The notes beneath the pieces were generated by a model. It saw only the letters and a program-made list of their open reading frames with translations. It was not told the DNA's origin and ran no database searches. Below are positions 36,649-46,557 of a DNA stretch of 64,000 nucleotides, one piece after another. A program made the position numbers and the translations under genes. The first letter of the stretch is position 1. Every line of letters starts with the position of its first letter. The stretch is from Lysobacterales bacterium (GTDB taxonomy: Bacteria; Pseudomonadota; Gammaproteobacteria; Xanthomonadales; Wenzhouxiangellaceae): NCBI GenBank assembly GCA_002722315.1, contig PBLG01000011.1, positions 1 to 64,000 on the forward strand, in the 5' to 3' direction.

Positions 36649-39600
36649 ATGATTGATCGCGTCATTTCCTGGTCGCTGGGCAACCGGCTCCTCGTGCTTG
36701 TGCTGGCCGTCGGTCTGCTGGCCTGGGGCGGCTGGTCGGCGATGCGCACGCCGGTGGATGTCTTTCCCGACCTGACCGCTCCGACCGTGACCGTCGTCGC
36801 CGAAGCCCACGGCATGCCGCCGGAAGACGTCGAGATCCAGGTGACGCTGCCGATCGAGACGGCGCTGAACGGAGCATCCGGCGTGCGCCGGGTGCGCTCG
36901 ACCAGCGGCATCGGCATCAGCGTGGTCACGATCGAGTTCGACTGGGGCACCGACATCTATCGAGCGCGCCAGGTCGTGGCGGAAAAACTGCAGATCGCGC
37001 GCGCCTCGCTGCCGGCCGAAATTCCGCCACCGGTGCTGACACCGATCACCTCGATCATGGGCGAGGTCATGTTCATCGCGCTCAAGTCGAATGCAACGAA
37101 TCCCGGCATCGACGAGCAGATGGCGCTTAAAACTGCGGCCGACTGGGTCGTAAGGCGGCGCCTGTTGGCCGTGCCGGGGGTGGCTGAAGTCATTCCGATC
37201 GGCGGTCGCACGCGCCAGTTCCAGGTCATCGTGCGGCCCGAGCGACTGGCCAGCTTCGACGTCTCCATGGACCGGGTACTCGAGGCGGTGCGCGAAGCCG
37301 GACGTAATGCGTCGGCGGGCTTCATGGTCGAAAACGGTCAGGAATTCCTGATCCAGGGCATCGGTCGAATACGCGAAATCGAAGATATCGAACAGGCCGT
37401 AGTCGCCCGGCGCGGCGACGTCCCGGTACTGGTGCGCGACCTGGCGGTGGTGCAGATCGGCCCGGCGCCGCGGCGCGGCGCGGCCGCGCACAGCGGGGAA
37501 CCGGCAGTGGTGCTGGGGATCCAGAAGCAGCCGGGCGTCAATACACTGGGGCTGACCGATCGCCTGAATTCGGCGATCGACCAGATCCAGGCCTCGCTTC
37601 CCGACGACATGCGAATCGAGACCGATGCGTTTCGACAGGCAGACTTCATCGGGATCGCGATCGACAACCTCGGCGTGGCCCTGCGCGACGGCGCGATCCT
37701 GGTCGTGGCGATCATGTTCGTCTTCCTGCTGTCCGCGCGCGCCACCGGCATCGCGCTGTTGGCGATTCCGCTGTCGTTGCTGACCGCGGTACTGACCATC
37801 CGGGCAATGGGCGGCAGCATCAACACAATGACCCTGGGCGGCATGGCGATCGCGCTGGGCGCGCTGGTCGACGATGCGATCATCGTGGTCGAGAATATCG
37901 TGCGACGACTGCGCGAGAACCGGACACGAGCGACCGAAGTACGTCGCTCCAACGTTGCAGTCGTTTTCGATGCCACGCGTGAAATCCAGGGTTCGATCGT
38001 GTTCGCCACGCTGATCATCATCCTGGTCTTTCTGCCGTTGTTCTTCCTCACCGGTGTCGAGGGCAGGTTGCTCGAACCGCTGGGCCTGGCCTACGTGGTC
38101 TCGCTGGCCGCATCGCTGCTGGTCGCGCTGACGGTCACCCCGGTGCTGTGCCTGCTGATGCTGCCCGGACGACCCGATGCCGAAACCGGCCATGACAACC
38201 GTCTCACCGCCACGCTCAAGCGCGGCTACCGGCCGCTGCTGGAAACCGCACTTTCGCACTGGCGCCTTGTCGCGACGATGGCCGTCGGCCTGCTGGTCGC
38301 GGCCTGCATCTGGCTGGCATTCGCCGGTCGCGGTTTCCTGCCCGAGTTCAACGAAGGAGCGCTAACGGTCAGTGTGGTGACGCTGCCCGGCACCGCGCTC
38401 GAGGAATCCGACCTGATCGGCGCGAAAGTCGAGGACATCCTGCTGGCGGAACCGGAGGTGGTCGCGACGACCCGGCGCACCGGCCGGGCCGAACTCGACC
38501 CACACGCCCAGGCGGTGTATTCGTCCGAAATCGATGTCAATCTCAAGATGCGCGATCGCGAAAAAGCAGCACTGCTCGCCGAACTGCGCCGACAGTTCGC
38601 GTCGATTCCGGGCACCAACATCGTTATCGGCCAGCCGATCTCGCACCGGATCGACCACATGCTGTCGGGCACGCGGGCAAATATCGCGATCAAGATATTC
38701 GGTCCCGAACTGCCCGAGCTTCGCCGGCTCGGCGGGCGCATCGAACAGATCGCGGGAGAAGTCGACGGCGCCGTCGACGTCGCGATGGAGCAGCAAAGCG
38801 AGATTCCGTTCGTCTCCATACGGTTCGACCGCGCGGCGCTGGCGCGTTACGGCGTGTCCATGGCGGCCGCCGCCGAGATGGTCGAGGCGGCCTTCGGCGG
38901 GACCGTAGTCGGCAGCGTGCTCGAGGGATCGGCCAGCTTCGACCTCGTCGTGCGCTACCCCGAATCGATGCGCGACGACTTCCAGGCCATTCGCGATACG
39001 ATTTTCGAAACCCCGCCCGGCGCGGAAATCACGCTGGATACCATCGCCGACGTCCAGCGCGCCCGAGGCCCCGACACGATCAGCCGCGAGAACGTGCAGC
39101 GCAAGCTGGTCGTGATGGCCAACGTGGCTGGCCGCGACCTGGTCGGCGTAGTCGAGGAGATGCGCGAGCGCATCGGCGACCAGATCGAACTGCCGACCGG
39201 TTATCACATCGAGTTCGGCGGCCAGTTCGAAAGCGCCGAGGCGGCCGGTCAGAGGCTGCTGTTGCTGGGCATCGTCGTCATCGCGGGCATTTTCTTCCTG
39301 CTGGTCACCGCATTCAGCTCGGCGCGCGACGCGGCCCTGGTCATGCTGAACCTGCCGCTGGCGCTGATCGGGGGCGTGGCCGGTGTCTGGCTGGCCGGCG
39401 GTGTCGTGACGATCGCCGCGCTGATCGGCTTCATCACGCTGTTCGGCATCGCCACGCGAAACGGCGTGATCCTGGTCGACCATATCCGGCGGCTGGTCGA
39501 CGAGCACGGCATGGATCCGGCAGAGGCCGTTCGCACCGGTGCCGATCAGCGCCTGGTGCCGATCCTGATGACCGCACTGGCCACCGCGCTTGCACTTGTG

Positions 39601-39750
39601 CCGTTGGCGCTGGCCGGCGGCCAGCCCGGCAGCGAGATTCAGGCGCCCATGGCCATCGTCATCCTGTGCGGTCTGATCACCTCGACCGCGCTGAACATGA
39701 TCGTCGTCCCGGCGCTGTACCTTCGCTTCGGTGCCGCCTGCCGGTCGTGA
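36649..39750 (+). CDS. Heavy-metal RND efflux pump (CusA/CzcA-like)
   Basis: 1033 aa; MIDRVISWSLGNRLLVLVLAV, PVDVFPDLTAPTV, GALVDDAIIVVENIVRRLRENR, GRGFLPEFNEGA, FGIATRNGVILVDHI. Confidence 0.93.
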   Translation: MIDRVISWSLGNRLLVLVLAVGLLAWGGWSAMRTPVDVFPDLTAPTVTVVAEAHGMPPEDVEIQVTLPIETALNGASGVRRVRSTSGIGISVVTIEFDWGTDIYRARQVVAEKLQIARASLPAEIPPPVLTPITSIMGEVMFIALKSNATNPGIDEQMALKTAADWVVRRRLLAVPGVAEVIPIGGRTRQFQVIVRPERLASFDVSMDRVLEAVREAGRNASAGFMVENGQEFLIQGIGRIREIEDIEQAVVARRGDVPVLVRDLAVVQIGPAPRRGAAAHSGEPAVVLGIQKQPGVNTLGLTDRLNSAIDQIQASLPDDMRIETDAFRQADFIGIAIDNLGVALRDGAILVVAIMFVFLLSARATGIALLAIPLSLLTAVLTIRAMGGSINTMTLGGMAIALGALVDDAIIVVENIVRRLRENRTRATEVRRSNVAVVFDATREIQGSIVFATLIIILVFLPLFFLTGVEGRLLEPLGLAYVVSLAASLLVALTVTPVLCLLMLPGRPDAETGHDNRLTATLKRGYRPLLETALSHWRLVATMAVGLLVAACIWLAFAGRGFLPEFNEGALTVSVVTLPGTALEESDLIGAKVEDILLAEPEVVATTRRTGRAELDPHAQAVYSSEIDVNLKMRDREKAALLAELRRQFASIPGTNIVIGQPISHRIDHMLSGTRANIAIKIFGPELPELRRLGGRIEQIAGEVDGAVDVAMEQQSEIPFVSIRFDRAALARYGVSMAAAAEMVEAAFGGTVVGSVLEGSASFDLVVRYPESMRDDFQAIRDTIFETPPGAEITLDTIADVQRARGPDTISRENVQRKLVVMANVAGRDLVGVVEEMRERIGDQIELPTGYHIEFGGQFESAEAAGQRLLLLGIVVIAGIFFLLVTAFSSARDAALVMLNLPLALIGGVAGVWLAGGVVTIAALIGFITLFGIATRNGVILVDHIRRLVDEHGMDPAEAVRTGADQRLVPILMTALATALALVPLALAGGQPGSEIQAPMAIVILCGLITSTALNMIVVPALYLRFGAACRS

Positions 39751-39768
39751 ACCAGTCGGCGCCGTCGT

Positions 39769-41535
39769 TCAGGACGGCGCTTCAGCCGCCTTTTCGTGCC
39801 AGCGAAGAGCCACCGTCTTGGCCTGCTCGAGTTCGCCGCAATAAGTCAACGATCCAGCGACTTTCCGGATGTCCGCGCGCCGCAGTTTGGCGATGATCCT
39901 CGGTTGCAACCCCACGAGGATCAGCGAAACGTGCCCGTGCTTCATTTCGGCCACGAGAGATTTCAGCGCAACAATCGCCGTGCCGTCCATGCTGGGCACG
40001 TCGTGCATGTCCAGGATGACGGTCCTGATCGTCGGATCGACCCGGTGCAGGGATGAAAGCGCTTTCTCGGCGGCGCCGAAGAACAGCGGGCCGTTGATGT
40101 CGTAGAGCGCGACTTCGGCGGGCAGGCCCTTGATCGTCGGGTGATCGTCGATTTCGACCCGCTCGGTTTGCGTCAGCAGCGCCATGCGTCTGATGAACAG
40201 CGCGGCTGCGAGACCGATACCGACGGCAACCGCCAGCACCATGTCGAAGAACACGGTCAGGCCGAAACAGATCACGAGGATGGCCACGTCGCCCGGCGGC
40301 GCCGAGCGCAGGGTGCCGACAAAATGCCTTGCTTCGCTCATGTTCCAGGCGATGATGAACAGCAGGGCGGCGAGTGCGGCCATGGGCACCAGTCCGAGCA
40401 GTCCGGCGAGCGCCACGACCGCGAGCAGCACGACCAGCGAATGGACGACGGCGGCGATCGGCGATCGGGCGCCGCTGCGGATATTGGTTGCGGTTCGCGC
40501 AATGGCGGCGGTTGCCGTGATGCCGCCGAAAAGCGGCGCGACAATGTTGCCGAGCCCCTGGCCGATCAGCTCGGCGTTTGGATCATGCTTCGTCCTGGTC
40601 AACCCGTCGGAGACGACCGCGCACAAAAGCGACTCGATGGCGCCGAGCATGGCGATCGCTATGGCCGGCCCCAGCAGCGCTCTGATCAGGTCGAAGCTGA
40701 GCTTGAGCGGCTCGCCGTCGGCGCCCGGCAGCAGCCACGGTGCCGTGAATGTCGGCGGGACGGGTGGAATGCCGGTTCCCGTCGCGCCGCTCACTTCCCA
40801 GGCAAAGCGCGACGCGATCGTCTCGACGACGGGCCCGGCGTCGGTGCCGCCAAGCCATCGATTGAGGCAAAACGCCGCGATTGCGCCGACCACCAGGCCG
40901 ATCAACGGCGCCGGAACCGGTATGCGAAGACGCGGCCAGGCGAGCATGCAGACCAGCGCAAACAGCCCGACGCCGAGTTCGAACGGCGCCACGGTCGGGA
41001 AAGAGGTGGCGATGACGGCCACGTTGTCGACGAAATGCTCGCCGAGCGGACCCGTTTCCAGCCCGAGAAAATCGGGCACCTGGAGAACAGCGATCACGAC
41101 TGCGATGCCCGCGGTGAACCCCAGCACCACGGGGTAGGGCACGAACTGGATCAGCCGTCCCATTCGCGTCAGTCCGAGGATCACAAGGATCACCCCGGCC
41201 ATCATCGAGGCGATGAGCAATCCGCCCAGGCCGTACTGCTGAACGATCGGAAACAGGATGACCACGAATGCAGCCGTCGGGCCCGAGACGTTGAAGCGCG
41301 AGCCCCCGGTGAGCGCGATGATCGCCCCGGCCACGATCGCGGTGTAAAGCCCGTGCTGGGGCGGCACGCCGGTGGCAATCGCCAGCGCCATGGACAACGG
41401 CACGGCAACGGTGCCGATGGTCAAACCGGCCATCACGTCGGCGCGCAGATCGGTGAGACCGTAGCCATCGCGCCACGCCGCGCGCAGGCCGGTCGCAATC
41501 CCGGGCAGGTTCATCGAAAATCTCTGGCGCGACAT
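39769..41535 (-). CDS. SulP-family anion transporter with STAS domain
   Basis: LRADVMAGLTIGTVAVPLSMALAIATGVPPQHGLYTAIVAG; C-terminal STAS VILDMHDVPSMDGTAIVALKSLV. Confidence 0.93.
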   Translation of the reverse strand: MSRQRFSMNLPGIATGLRAAWRDGYGLTDLRADVMAGLTIGTVAVPLSMALAIATGVPPQHGLYTAIVAGAIIALTGGSRFNVSGPTAAFVVILFPIVQQYGLGGLLIASMMAGVILVILGLTRMGRLIQFVPYPVVLGFTAGIAVVIAVLQVPDFLGLETGPLGEHFVDNVAVIATSFPTVAPFELGVGLFALVCMLAWPRLRIPVPAPLIGLVVGAIAAFCLNRWLGGTDAGPVVETIASRFAWEVSGATGTGIPPVPPTFTAPWLLPGADGEPLKLSFDLIRALLGPAIAIAMLGAIESLLCAVVSDGLTRTKHDPNAELIGQGLGNIVAPLFGGITATAAIARTATNIRSGARSPIAAVVHSLVVLLAVVALAGLLGLVPMAALAALLFIIAWNMSEARHFVGTLRSAPPGDVAILVICFGLTVFFDMVLAVAVGIGLAAALFIRRMALLTQTERVEIDDHPTIKGLPAEVALYDINGPLFFGAAEKALSSLHRVDPTIRTVILDMHDVPSMDGTAIVALKSLVAEMKHGHVSLILVGLQPRIIAKLRRADIRKVAGSLTYCGELEQAKTVALRWHEKAAEAPS

Positions 41536-41716
41536 GCGAACACTCTCTGGGGGAACGATCATTATCCGCCAACAATTCGACACCAGGTTGACGTCGAAAT
41601 GCCTCTCAAGAATCGCCGCTTTGGGCAGCGTCGAAATATCCTGTATCTAGCTGTTTTGGTGTTATTTTTATCCCCATACAGTGTATACTTGAACAGTATT
41701 CGAGTGGAGTCCAGGC

Positions 41717-43057
41717 ATGTCGCATCCCGCAGTTGATCTGTCGTCGCAATCACCCCGCAAACTGCACGAAATCGAATCCGAGATCACCGAGCTGGCTGCG
41801 CACATCCACGCGGCTACGTACCGGCTGCTGGAGCTCGTTCGCGAGTTCGACGAGCGCGAAGGCTGGGGCGGGCCGGGCCTGAAATCATGTGCTCACTGGC
41901 TCAACTGGAAATGCGGCATCGCACTTGGCGCCGCGCGAGAGAAAGTGCGGGTTGCCCACGCATTGAAGGATCTGCCGAAGATCAGCGATGCGTTCCGGCG
42001 CGGCATGGTCAGCTTTTCCAAGGTCCGCGCGATGACCCGCGTCGCGACGCCGGAAAACGAGGAATACCTGATGATGATCGCCCGGCATGGCACGGCCTCG
42101 CAGGTCGAGCATTTGGTTCGGCAATTTCGCAAGGTCAAGCGCATCGAAGCCCTGGAGCACGAAAACCGGCGCCACGCGCTCCGCGAGCTGAACTGGCACA
42201 TCGATGACGACGGCAGCTACGTGATCCGCGCGCGCCTGACCCCGGAGCAGGGCGAGCGCGTAGTGAAAGCACTCGAAGCCGCGTGCGATGAGAATGATTC
42301 CGAGTCAAAAAACGTTCCCGCGGAAACGTGCGACGAACCCGCCGTCGATCAGGTCAGCGATCCGGTCGCCGCGCGCCGGGCCGACGCGCTGGAGCGGCTG
42401 GCTGACGCGTTCTTCGGCAAATCGGGCAGCACTGAAACATCCGCAGTTACCGGTGGTGACCGCTGCACCATCAATCTGCACACCACAGCCGACACGCTGG
42501 CTGCAGACGGCGAAACCGCGGAAGCCGAACTGGAATCCGGCGCACGCGTTTCCGCGGAAACGTGCAGAAGGCTCGCCTGCGATTGCGGACTTGTCCACTG
42601 GCACGAAGACCAGGACGGCTCGGCACTGAACGTAGGCCGCAAGACCCGCAGCATCCCGCCGGCGATTCGGCGCGCACTGCAGCGCCGCGACCACGGCTGT
42701 CGTTTTCCCGGCTGTACGGCCCACAAGTACGTCGATGCCCATCACATCGTGCACTGGGCCGACGGCGGCGACACGAAGATGGACAATCTCGTTTTGCTCT
42801 GCCGCCACCATCACCGCCTTGTTCACGAAGGCGGCTATGGCGCGCGAATGGCCGCCAGCGGCCCGAAATTCACCGACCCGACCGGCCGAAGGCTGCCGAC
42901 ATCAGCCGAAACGCGTTTCCGCGGAAACGTCTTCGAATTGATCAGCCGGAACCGCAAATCCGGTCTGGAAATCAGGCCGGAAACGGCGATTCCGCTTTGG
43001 GAAGGGGAACGAATGGACGACGGCATGGCGGTGGAGGGGTTGTTGCAGCTTGAATAG
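41717..43057 (+). CDS. DUF222 (13E12-type) HNH endonuclease
   Basis: N-terminal DUF222 (CAHWLNWKCGIALGAAREKVRVAHALKDLPKISDAFRRGMVSFSKVRAMTRVAT); HNH RRDHGCRFPGCTAHKYVDAHHIVHWADGGDTKMDNLVLLCRHHHRLVHEGG. Confidence 0.92.
   Translation: MSHPAVDLSSQSPRKLHEIESEITELAAHIHAATYRLLELVREFDEREGWGGPGLKSCAHWLNWKCGIALGAAREKVRVAHALKDLPKISDAFRRGMVSFSKVRAMTRVATPENEEYLMMIARHGTASQVEHLVRQFRKVKRIEALEHENRRHALRELNWHIDDDGSYVIRARLTPEQGERVVKALEAACDENDSESKNVPAETCDEPAVDQVSDPVAARRADALERLADAFFGKSGSTETSAVTGGDRCTINLHTTADTLAADGETAEAELESGARVSAETCRRLACDCGLVHWHEDQDGSALNVGRKTRSIPPAIRRALQRRDHGCRFPGCTAHKYVDAHHIVHWADGGDTKMDNLVLLCRHHHRLVHEGGYGARMAASGPKFTDPTGRRLPTSAETRFRGNVFELISRNRKSGLEIRPETAIPLWEGERMDDGMAVEGLLQLE
42312..42329. repeat. 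Intragenic palindrome copy 1
   Basis: ACGTTCCCGCGGAAACGT (one mismatch from perfect palindrome). Confidence 0.85.
42547..42562. repeat. Intragenic palindrome copy 2
   Basis: CGTTTCCGCGGAAACG perfect palindrome. Confidence 0.9.
42914..42929. repeat. Intragenic palindrome copy 3
   Basis: CGTTTCCGCGGAAACG perfect palindrome. Confidence 0.9.
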
Positions 43058-43363
43058 CGTGGCGGCTGGCTGGGCAGGCCGAATAGCGCCGAGCCCGCAT
43101 CCCGGCCGTCATTTGCCTCTCGCATTGATTTCGTGCATCATTTCGGTCGAACGGGCGGTAAAACCTGGCGGGAGAGGTCCATGCAAATGAACGATATCGA
43201 TCGAAACAGGCGGATATTTCAGCGCACCGGAGCTGCTTTTCAGAAATACAGAACCGTGCCAACGCTTAGGACGATCCGGAGCGGGAAACACAGGCGTCTT
43301 TGCCCGCATACTCCATATATGGCCGTTTAGCAGATCATATTCAAATTGGGCTACAACTAGCAG

Positions 43364-43813
43364 ATGAACAAGTCAGATATATTCGCAGAAGCCACACACC
43401 GCATTGTGTCAAATAATTGGGACCTTCCGGTATCGCCTCAAAAACATGTGATGTCTCGACGCTATCAAGGACCTTGCCTTGAGGTCCGGGAGCGAATTAA
43501 GGACGCGGGCCGCGCAGCTCAGCAATCGGACGAAATCCGGGAAGTATTGATTGGATACATTCTTGAGTCCTATGGACACTTCTATCGCTCTGAAGAGTCC
43601 ACTTTCAATCAGAATAGAAAACATCCGGAATTTGAGGAATATCTTACTCACTGGTTCTATTCGGCACCAGAGTACGTAGATGTTCCAGCGCGGGGATACT
43701 TTAGGAAGTGGTTTACACGTCCAGACGTCCTAAGAATCGAGTCAGGGAATACTTTCTGGCGTTACCGCCCACTAAAAGGTACAACCGGAAGCCGGAAAGC
43801 GCCGGGCCGGTAA
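43364..43813 (+). CDS. Hypothetical protein, probable cassette gene
   Basis: 149 aa ORF, lower GC than its surroundings, followed by an attC-like site. Confidence 0.5.
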   Translation: MNKSDIFAEATHRIVSNNWDLPVSPQKHVMSRRYQGPCLEVRERIKDAGRAAQQSDEIREVLIGYILESYGHFYRSEESTFNQNRKHPEFEEYLTHWFYSAPEYVDVPARGYFRKWFTRPDVLRIESGNTFWRYRPLKGTTGSRKAPGR

Positions 43814-43859
43814 AACCGATTGAGTTCAGTGGCGGCGCCGGTTAACCCCAACGTTATGT
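43779..43859 (+). other. attC-like site (imperfect)
   Basis: GTACAAC ... CAACGTTATGT; AACCGG/CCGGTT and GCGCCG/CGGCGC arms. Confidence 0.55.
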
Positions 43860-43871
43860 GGGTTACCAGTC

Positions 43872-44234
43872 GTGAAATATAAGAACATTAAGTCGGCTAT
43901 TCACAATTTCGGTCATAGTTTCACGAGCCTGATGAACTATGTTGAGGATGGCTATGTTATTGATGAGCTGACTAATATCCATAGGAAAGGCCATGATATT
44001 GAAGTCGACTGGCTAATCCATCGGTTCAAACCGGAGAATCTGGCATCATCACGGATCAAAAAGTCCATCGGCTACTGGGGTGCTTCGTTATGCGACCATA
44101 TGGCTTCACAACGCGTCGAGCTGGAAAGGATCAAATCGCTCCATTTCGTTTGGCCCGCTGGCCAGAGGATGTTCATGCTTGCGGTTGATGACCGGAAGAA
44201 GGAACACAAAATCTATGTCAACAAACTCAAGTAA
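43872..44234 (+). CDS. Hypothetical cassette protein
   Basis: 120 aa ORF in a cassette that starts GTTATGTGG (43853) and ends CCACATAAC (44236-44244), exact complements. Confidence 0.6.
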   Translation: MKYKNIKSAIHNFGHSFTSLMNYVEDGYVIDELTNIHRKGHDIEVDWLIHRFKPENLASSRIKKSIGYWGASLCDHMASQRVELERIKSLHFVWPAGQRMFMLAVDDRKKEHKIYVNKLK

Positions 44235-44237
44235 ACC

Positions 44238-44316
44238 ACATAACGAGTCCTTCCACCGGATGCAAGAAACTGCGCTTGGCTCCAGTTTTTACCACCGGTG
44301 ACAGGAAACGTTAGCC
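44238..44316 (+). other. attC-like integron recombination site
   Basis: ACATAAC ... GTTAGCC, 79 bp; TTCCACCGG/CCGGTGACAGGAA arms and AAACTG/CAGTTT inner stem. Confidence 0.8.
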
Positions 44317-44323
44317 AGCTGAA

Positions 44324-45224
44324 CATGCATCCAGATGCCTACGCCCGATTCACCCGCCCTCACACGCGCGTTCTGCGGCAGCTTGTGCTCGATCTCGAGT
44401 TTTTTGTTGCCGACATCAACCTGCTGGGAGTGTTTTCCGTGGAGTCTCGCGTCAAGACGTTCAATAGTGCGATTGCGAAAGCAGAACGCATACAAATTCC
44501 GATCGATCAGCTCCAAGACATCGGGGGGCTCCGTATTGTTGTGGCAACAAAGAACGACGTGATGGTGCTCATGGAGTTCTTTCGTCGCCGCGCCGACATC
44601 TCGAAGGACCTCAAGATTCTCAAAGAGGAGCCGGTTGCACGCGCCTCGGGATACCGATCGACTCATCTCACGGCGGAATTCTCCGGCCACTACTCCCGCT
44701 CAGTTTTCCCTGGGAAACTCGAGATCCAGATTCCAACGATCTTCGAACACGCGTTCAATTTTGTTTCGCACTCGTTGGCATACAAGTCGCCATTGAGCCA
44801 TGACAAGGCATGGCTGGGCTGGTTTCGAGAAGTTTCGGATGCGCTTTTGGCCGTTGATGAGCTAGCGGCAAGTCTTCAGCGAGACGCATACGGCGGAGGA
44901 ACTGTCGACGCAAGTCGCGCTCCATTGTCAGTGCCACTGTATCAGCGTGTGGTTCGGCAAGAGTTCGGCGAGGAGGTCTCAACCTCCGATGCGGTACACA
45001 GTGTTGCGTGGTTTACAGATCGAGGCGCTGATACCGTGGCGAAATTGGAGGCCTTCTTCCGAGATGATGAGGTGATGCGGCTCTGGCAAGAGTTCTCCGA
45101 TTACGAGGCATTGTCGCGCCGCAAGCTGGCACTGACGACTTCCAAAGTGACCTTCTGGATGCTGTTTGGCACGAACGTGTCGCTTGCCAGAGAGCTCCTC
45201 GCCAAAGTCCGTTCGGGCGAATGA
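44324..45224 (+). CDS. RelA/SpoT nucleotidyltransferase-domain protein (possible small alarmone synthetase/toxSAS)
   Basis: ESRVKTFNSAIAKAERIQ, QDIGGLRIVVATKND, ASGYRSTHLTAEF, LEIQIPTIFEHAFNFVSHSLAYKSP are RelA_SpoT-domain motifs; extra C-terminal ~110 aa. Confidence 0.82.
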
Positions 45225-45436
45225 TATCTTGTGGTAGTTCGGGCTGGCCAACAAGGAAGTCCAACAGACAAGGCCTGCGGTGCCGCGTGCCGAAGTCGGT
45301 GAAACGCGTCCCTACGCTCGCGTGCAACATGGCACGCGTTCTCCAGCCGCGCCTATACTGCTAACCACCGTACGAAGCGGGCCTTGAAGCTGACTTCCCG
45401 GTCTGTTATATCGCTCGATACGCTGACTTTTGAGAT

Positions 45437-46486
45437 ATGAACGAACTTCTGATCACACTTCCGGACAACTATGACAAGATCGTCGAACGTCTGTTGCGTG
45501 CAGACTGGTTAATTCACAATTTCAGGGCAAAAGAACCGAACGGTCTCTATAATCCTGCTAACTACCTTTACAACGTCGAATTTCACAATGCAGAGTACCG
45601 GGCGCTATTAGATCTCAACGTACTGCAATATGCCGTCAACTGTGTCAAGAAAGACGCGATGCGCGATTTGTATCGCGATGCATGTGCAGTGCTCGTGTTC
45701 TGCCGAGCAGCCGAGATTCAGATTGAGCCCGCTCTATCAATATATGAGCGGATTAACTACAATGCCGAGAACCTCGAGGAGGCACTTGACGAATTGGCGT
45801 TGCTGAGGTCACTTGACAACGCAGATGTAGAACAACTTGCTCGCTATGCTTTGGGTGATAAACAAGCGCTCCGGGACATCGAACCAGCTGAGATTGATCG
45901 TAAAACGCTCGGTGCAAAATTGACCGAATATCGCAGACTAACCCATTGGGATTCGATTTATTTACTGGTTCTTGCGGCCGTTTCGACCTACTGGAATAAT
46001 AAAGTCCAACCCCAGAGGAAACTTGAACGCTATCTTGATTGGGTAGTACGCGAGTTTAGAATTTCACTACCATGCATTGTGTATGCGGTGCGATTGTTCG
46101 GTCACAATCCTCTTTCTAACATGATGAAGTTCCGAGTGGACCTCAACGATCATTCGAGACGCGCTGCGATCTTCAATATGACTTGGGATCTTTTTCATAT
46201 AGATCACTTCCTAAAGACCTGGATCGATCCAGAAAAAAAATGGGAAGAAATATTCTTTACCCAAGATCGCATGCTAAAGTCATTATTAAGGCTTGCTATC
46301 TCGGTTCAATATCGGGAAGATATTTCACCCCTATTGAACTTCCTGACACCGTCACAGGCAACGATGTGTAGGACCATCATCGATGGTCGTTCAGATCGCG
46401 AGGACCGTGCGTATGGTACCGATGCATGGTCTCCTGAACATAGGGATCAGCTGATCTCGAAACTGGAGAGAGAACTGTATGATTGA
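45437..46486 (+). CDS. Uncharacterised 349-aa protein (possible PIN-like or other effector)
   Basis: Uninterrupted low-GC ORF adjacent to defence genes; YRALLDLNVLQYAV and HWDSIYLLVLAA weakly PIN-like. Confidence 0.5.
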   Translation: MNELLITLPDNYDKIVERLLRADWLIHNFRAKEPNGLYNPANYLYNVEFHNAEYRALLDLNVLQYAVNCVKKDAMRDLYRDACAVLVFCRAAEIQIEPALSIYERINYNAENLEEALDELALLRSLDNADVEQLARYALGDKQALRDIEPAEIDRKTLGAKLTEYRRLTHWDSIYLLVLAAVSTYWNNKVQPQRKLERYLDWVVREFRISLPCIVYAVRLFGHNPLSNMMKFRVDLNDHSRRAAIFNMTWDLFHIDHFLKTWIDPEKKWEEIFFTQDRMLKSLLRLAISVQYREDISPLLNFLTPSQATMCRTIIDGRSDREDRAYGTDAWSPEHRDQLISKLERELYD

Positions 46487-46557
46487 GGCCGTAAAATAAA
46501 CTCGCTAACCCAGCCGACGCAAAAAAGCCGCGCGGCTATTAGTCCGGTTACACATAT

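Noticed and set aside
34600-38259. 1219-aa minus-strand ORF opposite the His-rich, adaptor and RND genes
   Set aside because: Low-complexity, R/D/H/Q-rich translation typical of antisense frames in GC-rich genes; plus-strand genes have clear family motifs.
40141-41736. 531-aa plus-strand ORF opposite SulP
   Set aside because: Highly charged, low-complexity antisense translation (DEQRGCETDTDGNRQHHVEEHGQAE...).
45244-45420. Possible full attC after the RelA/SpoT cassette
   Set aside because: Left core CTGGCCAAC is present but no matching GTTRRRY core was found; at best a degenerate site, so not listed as a feature.
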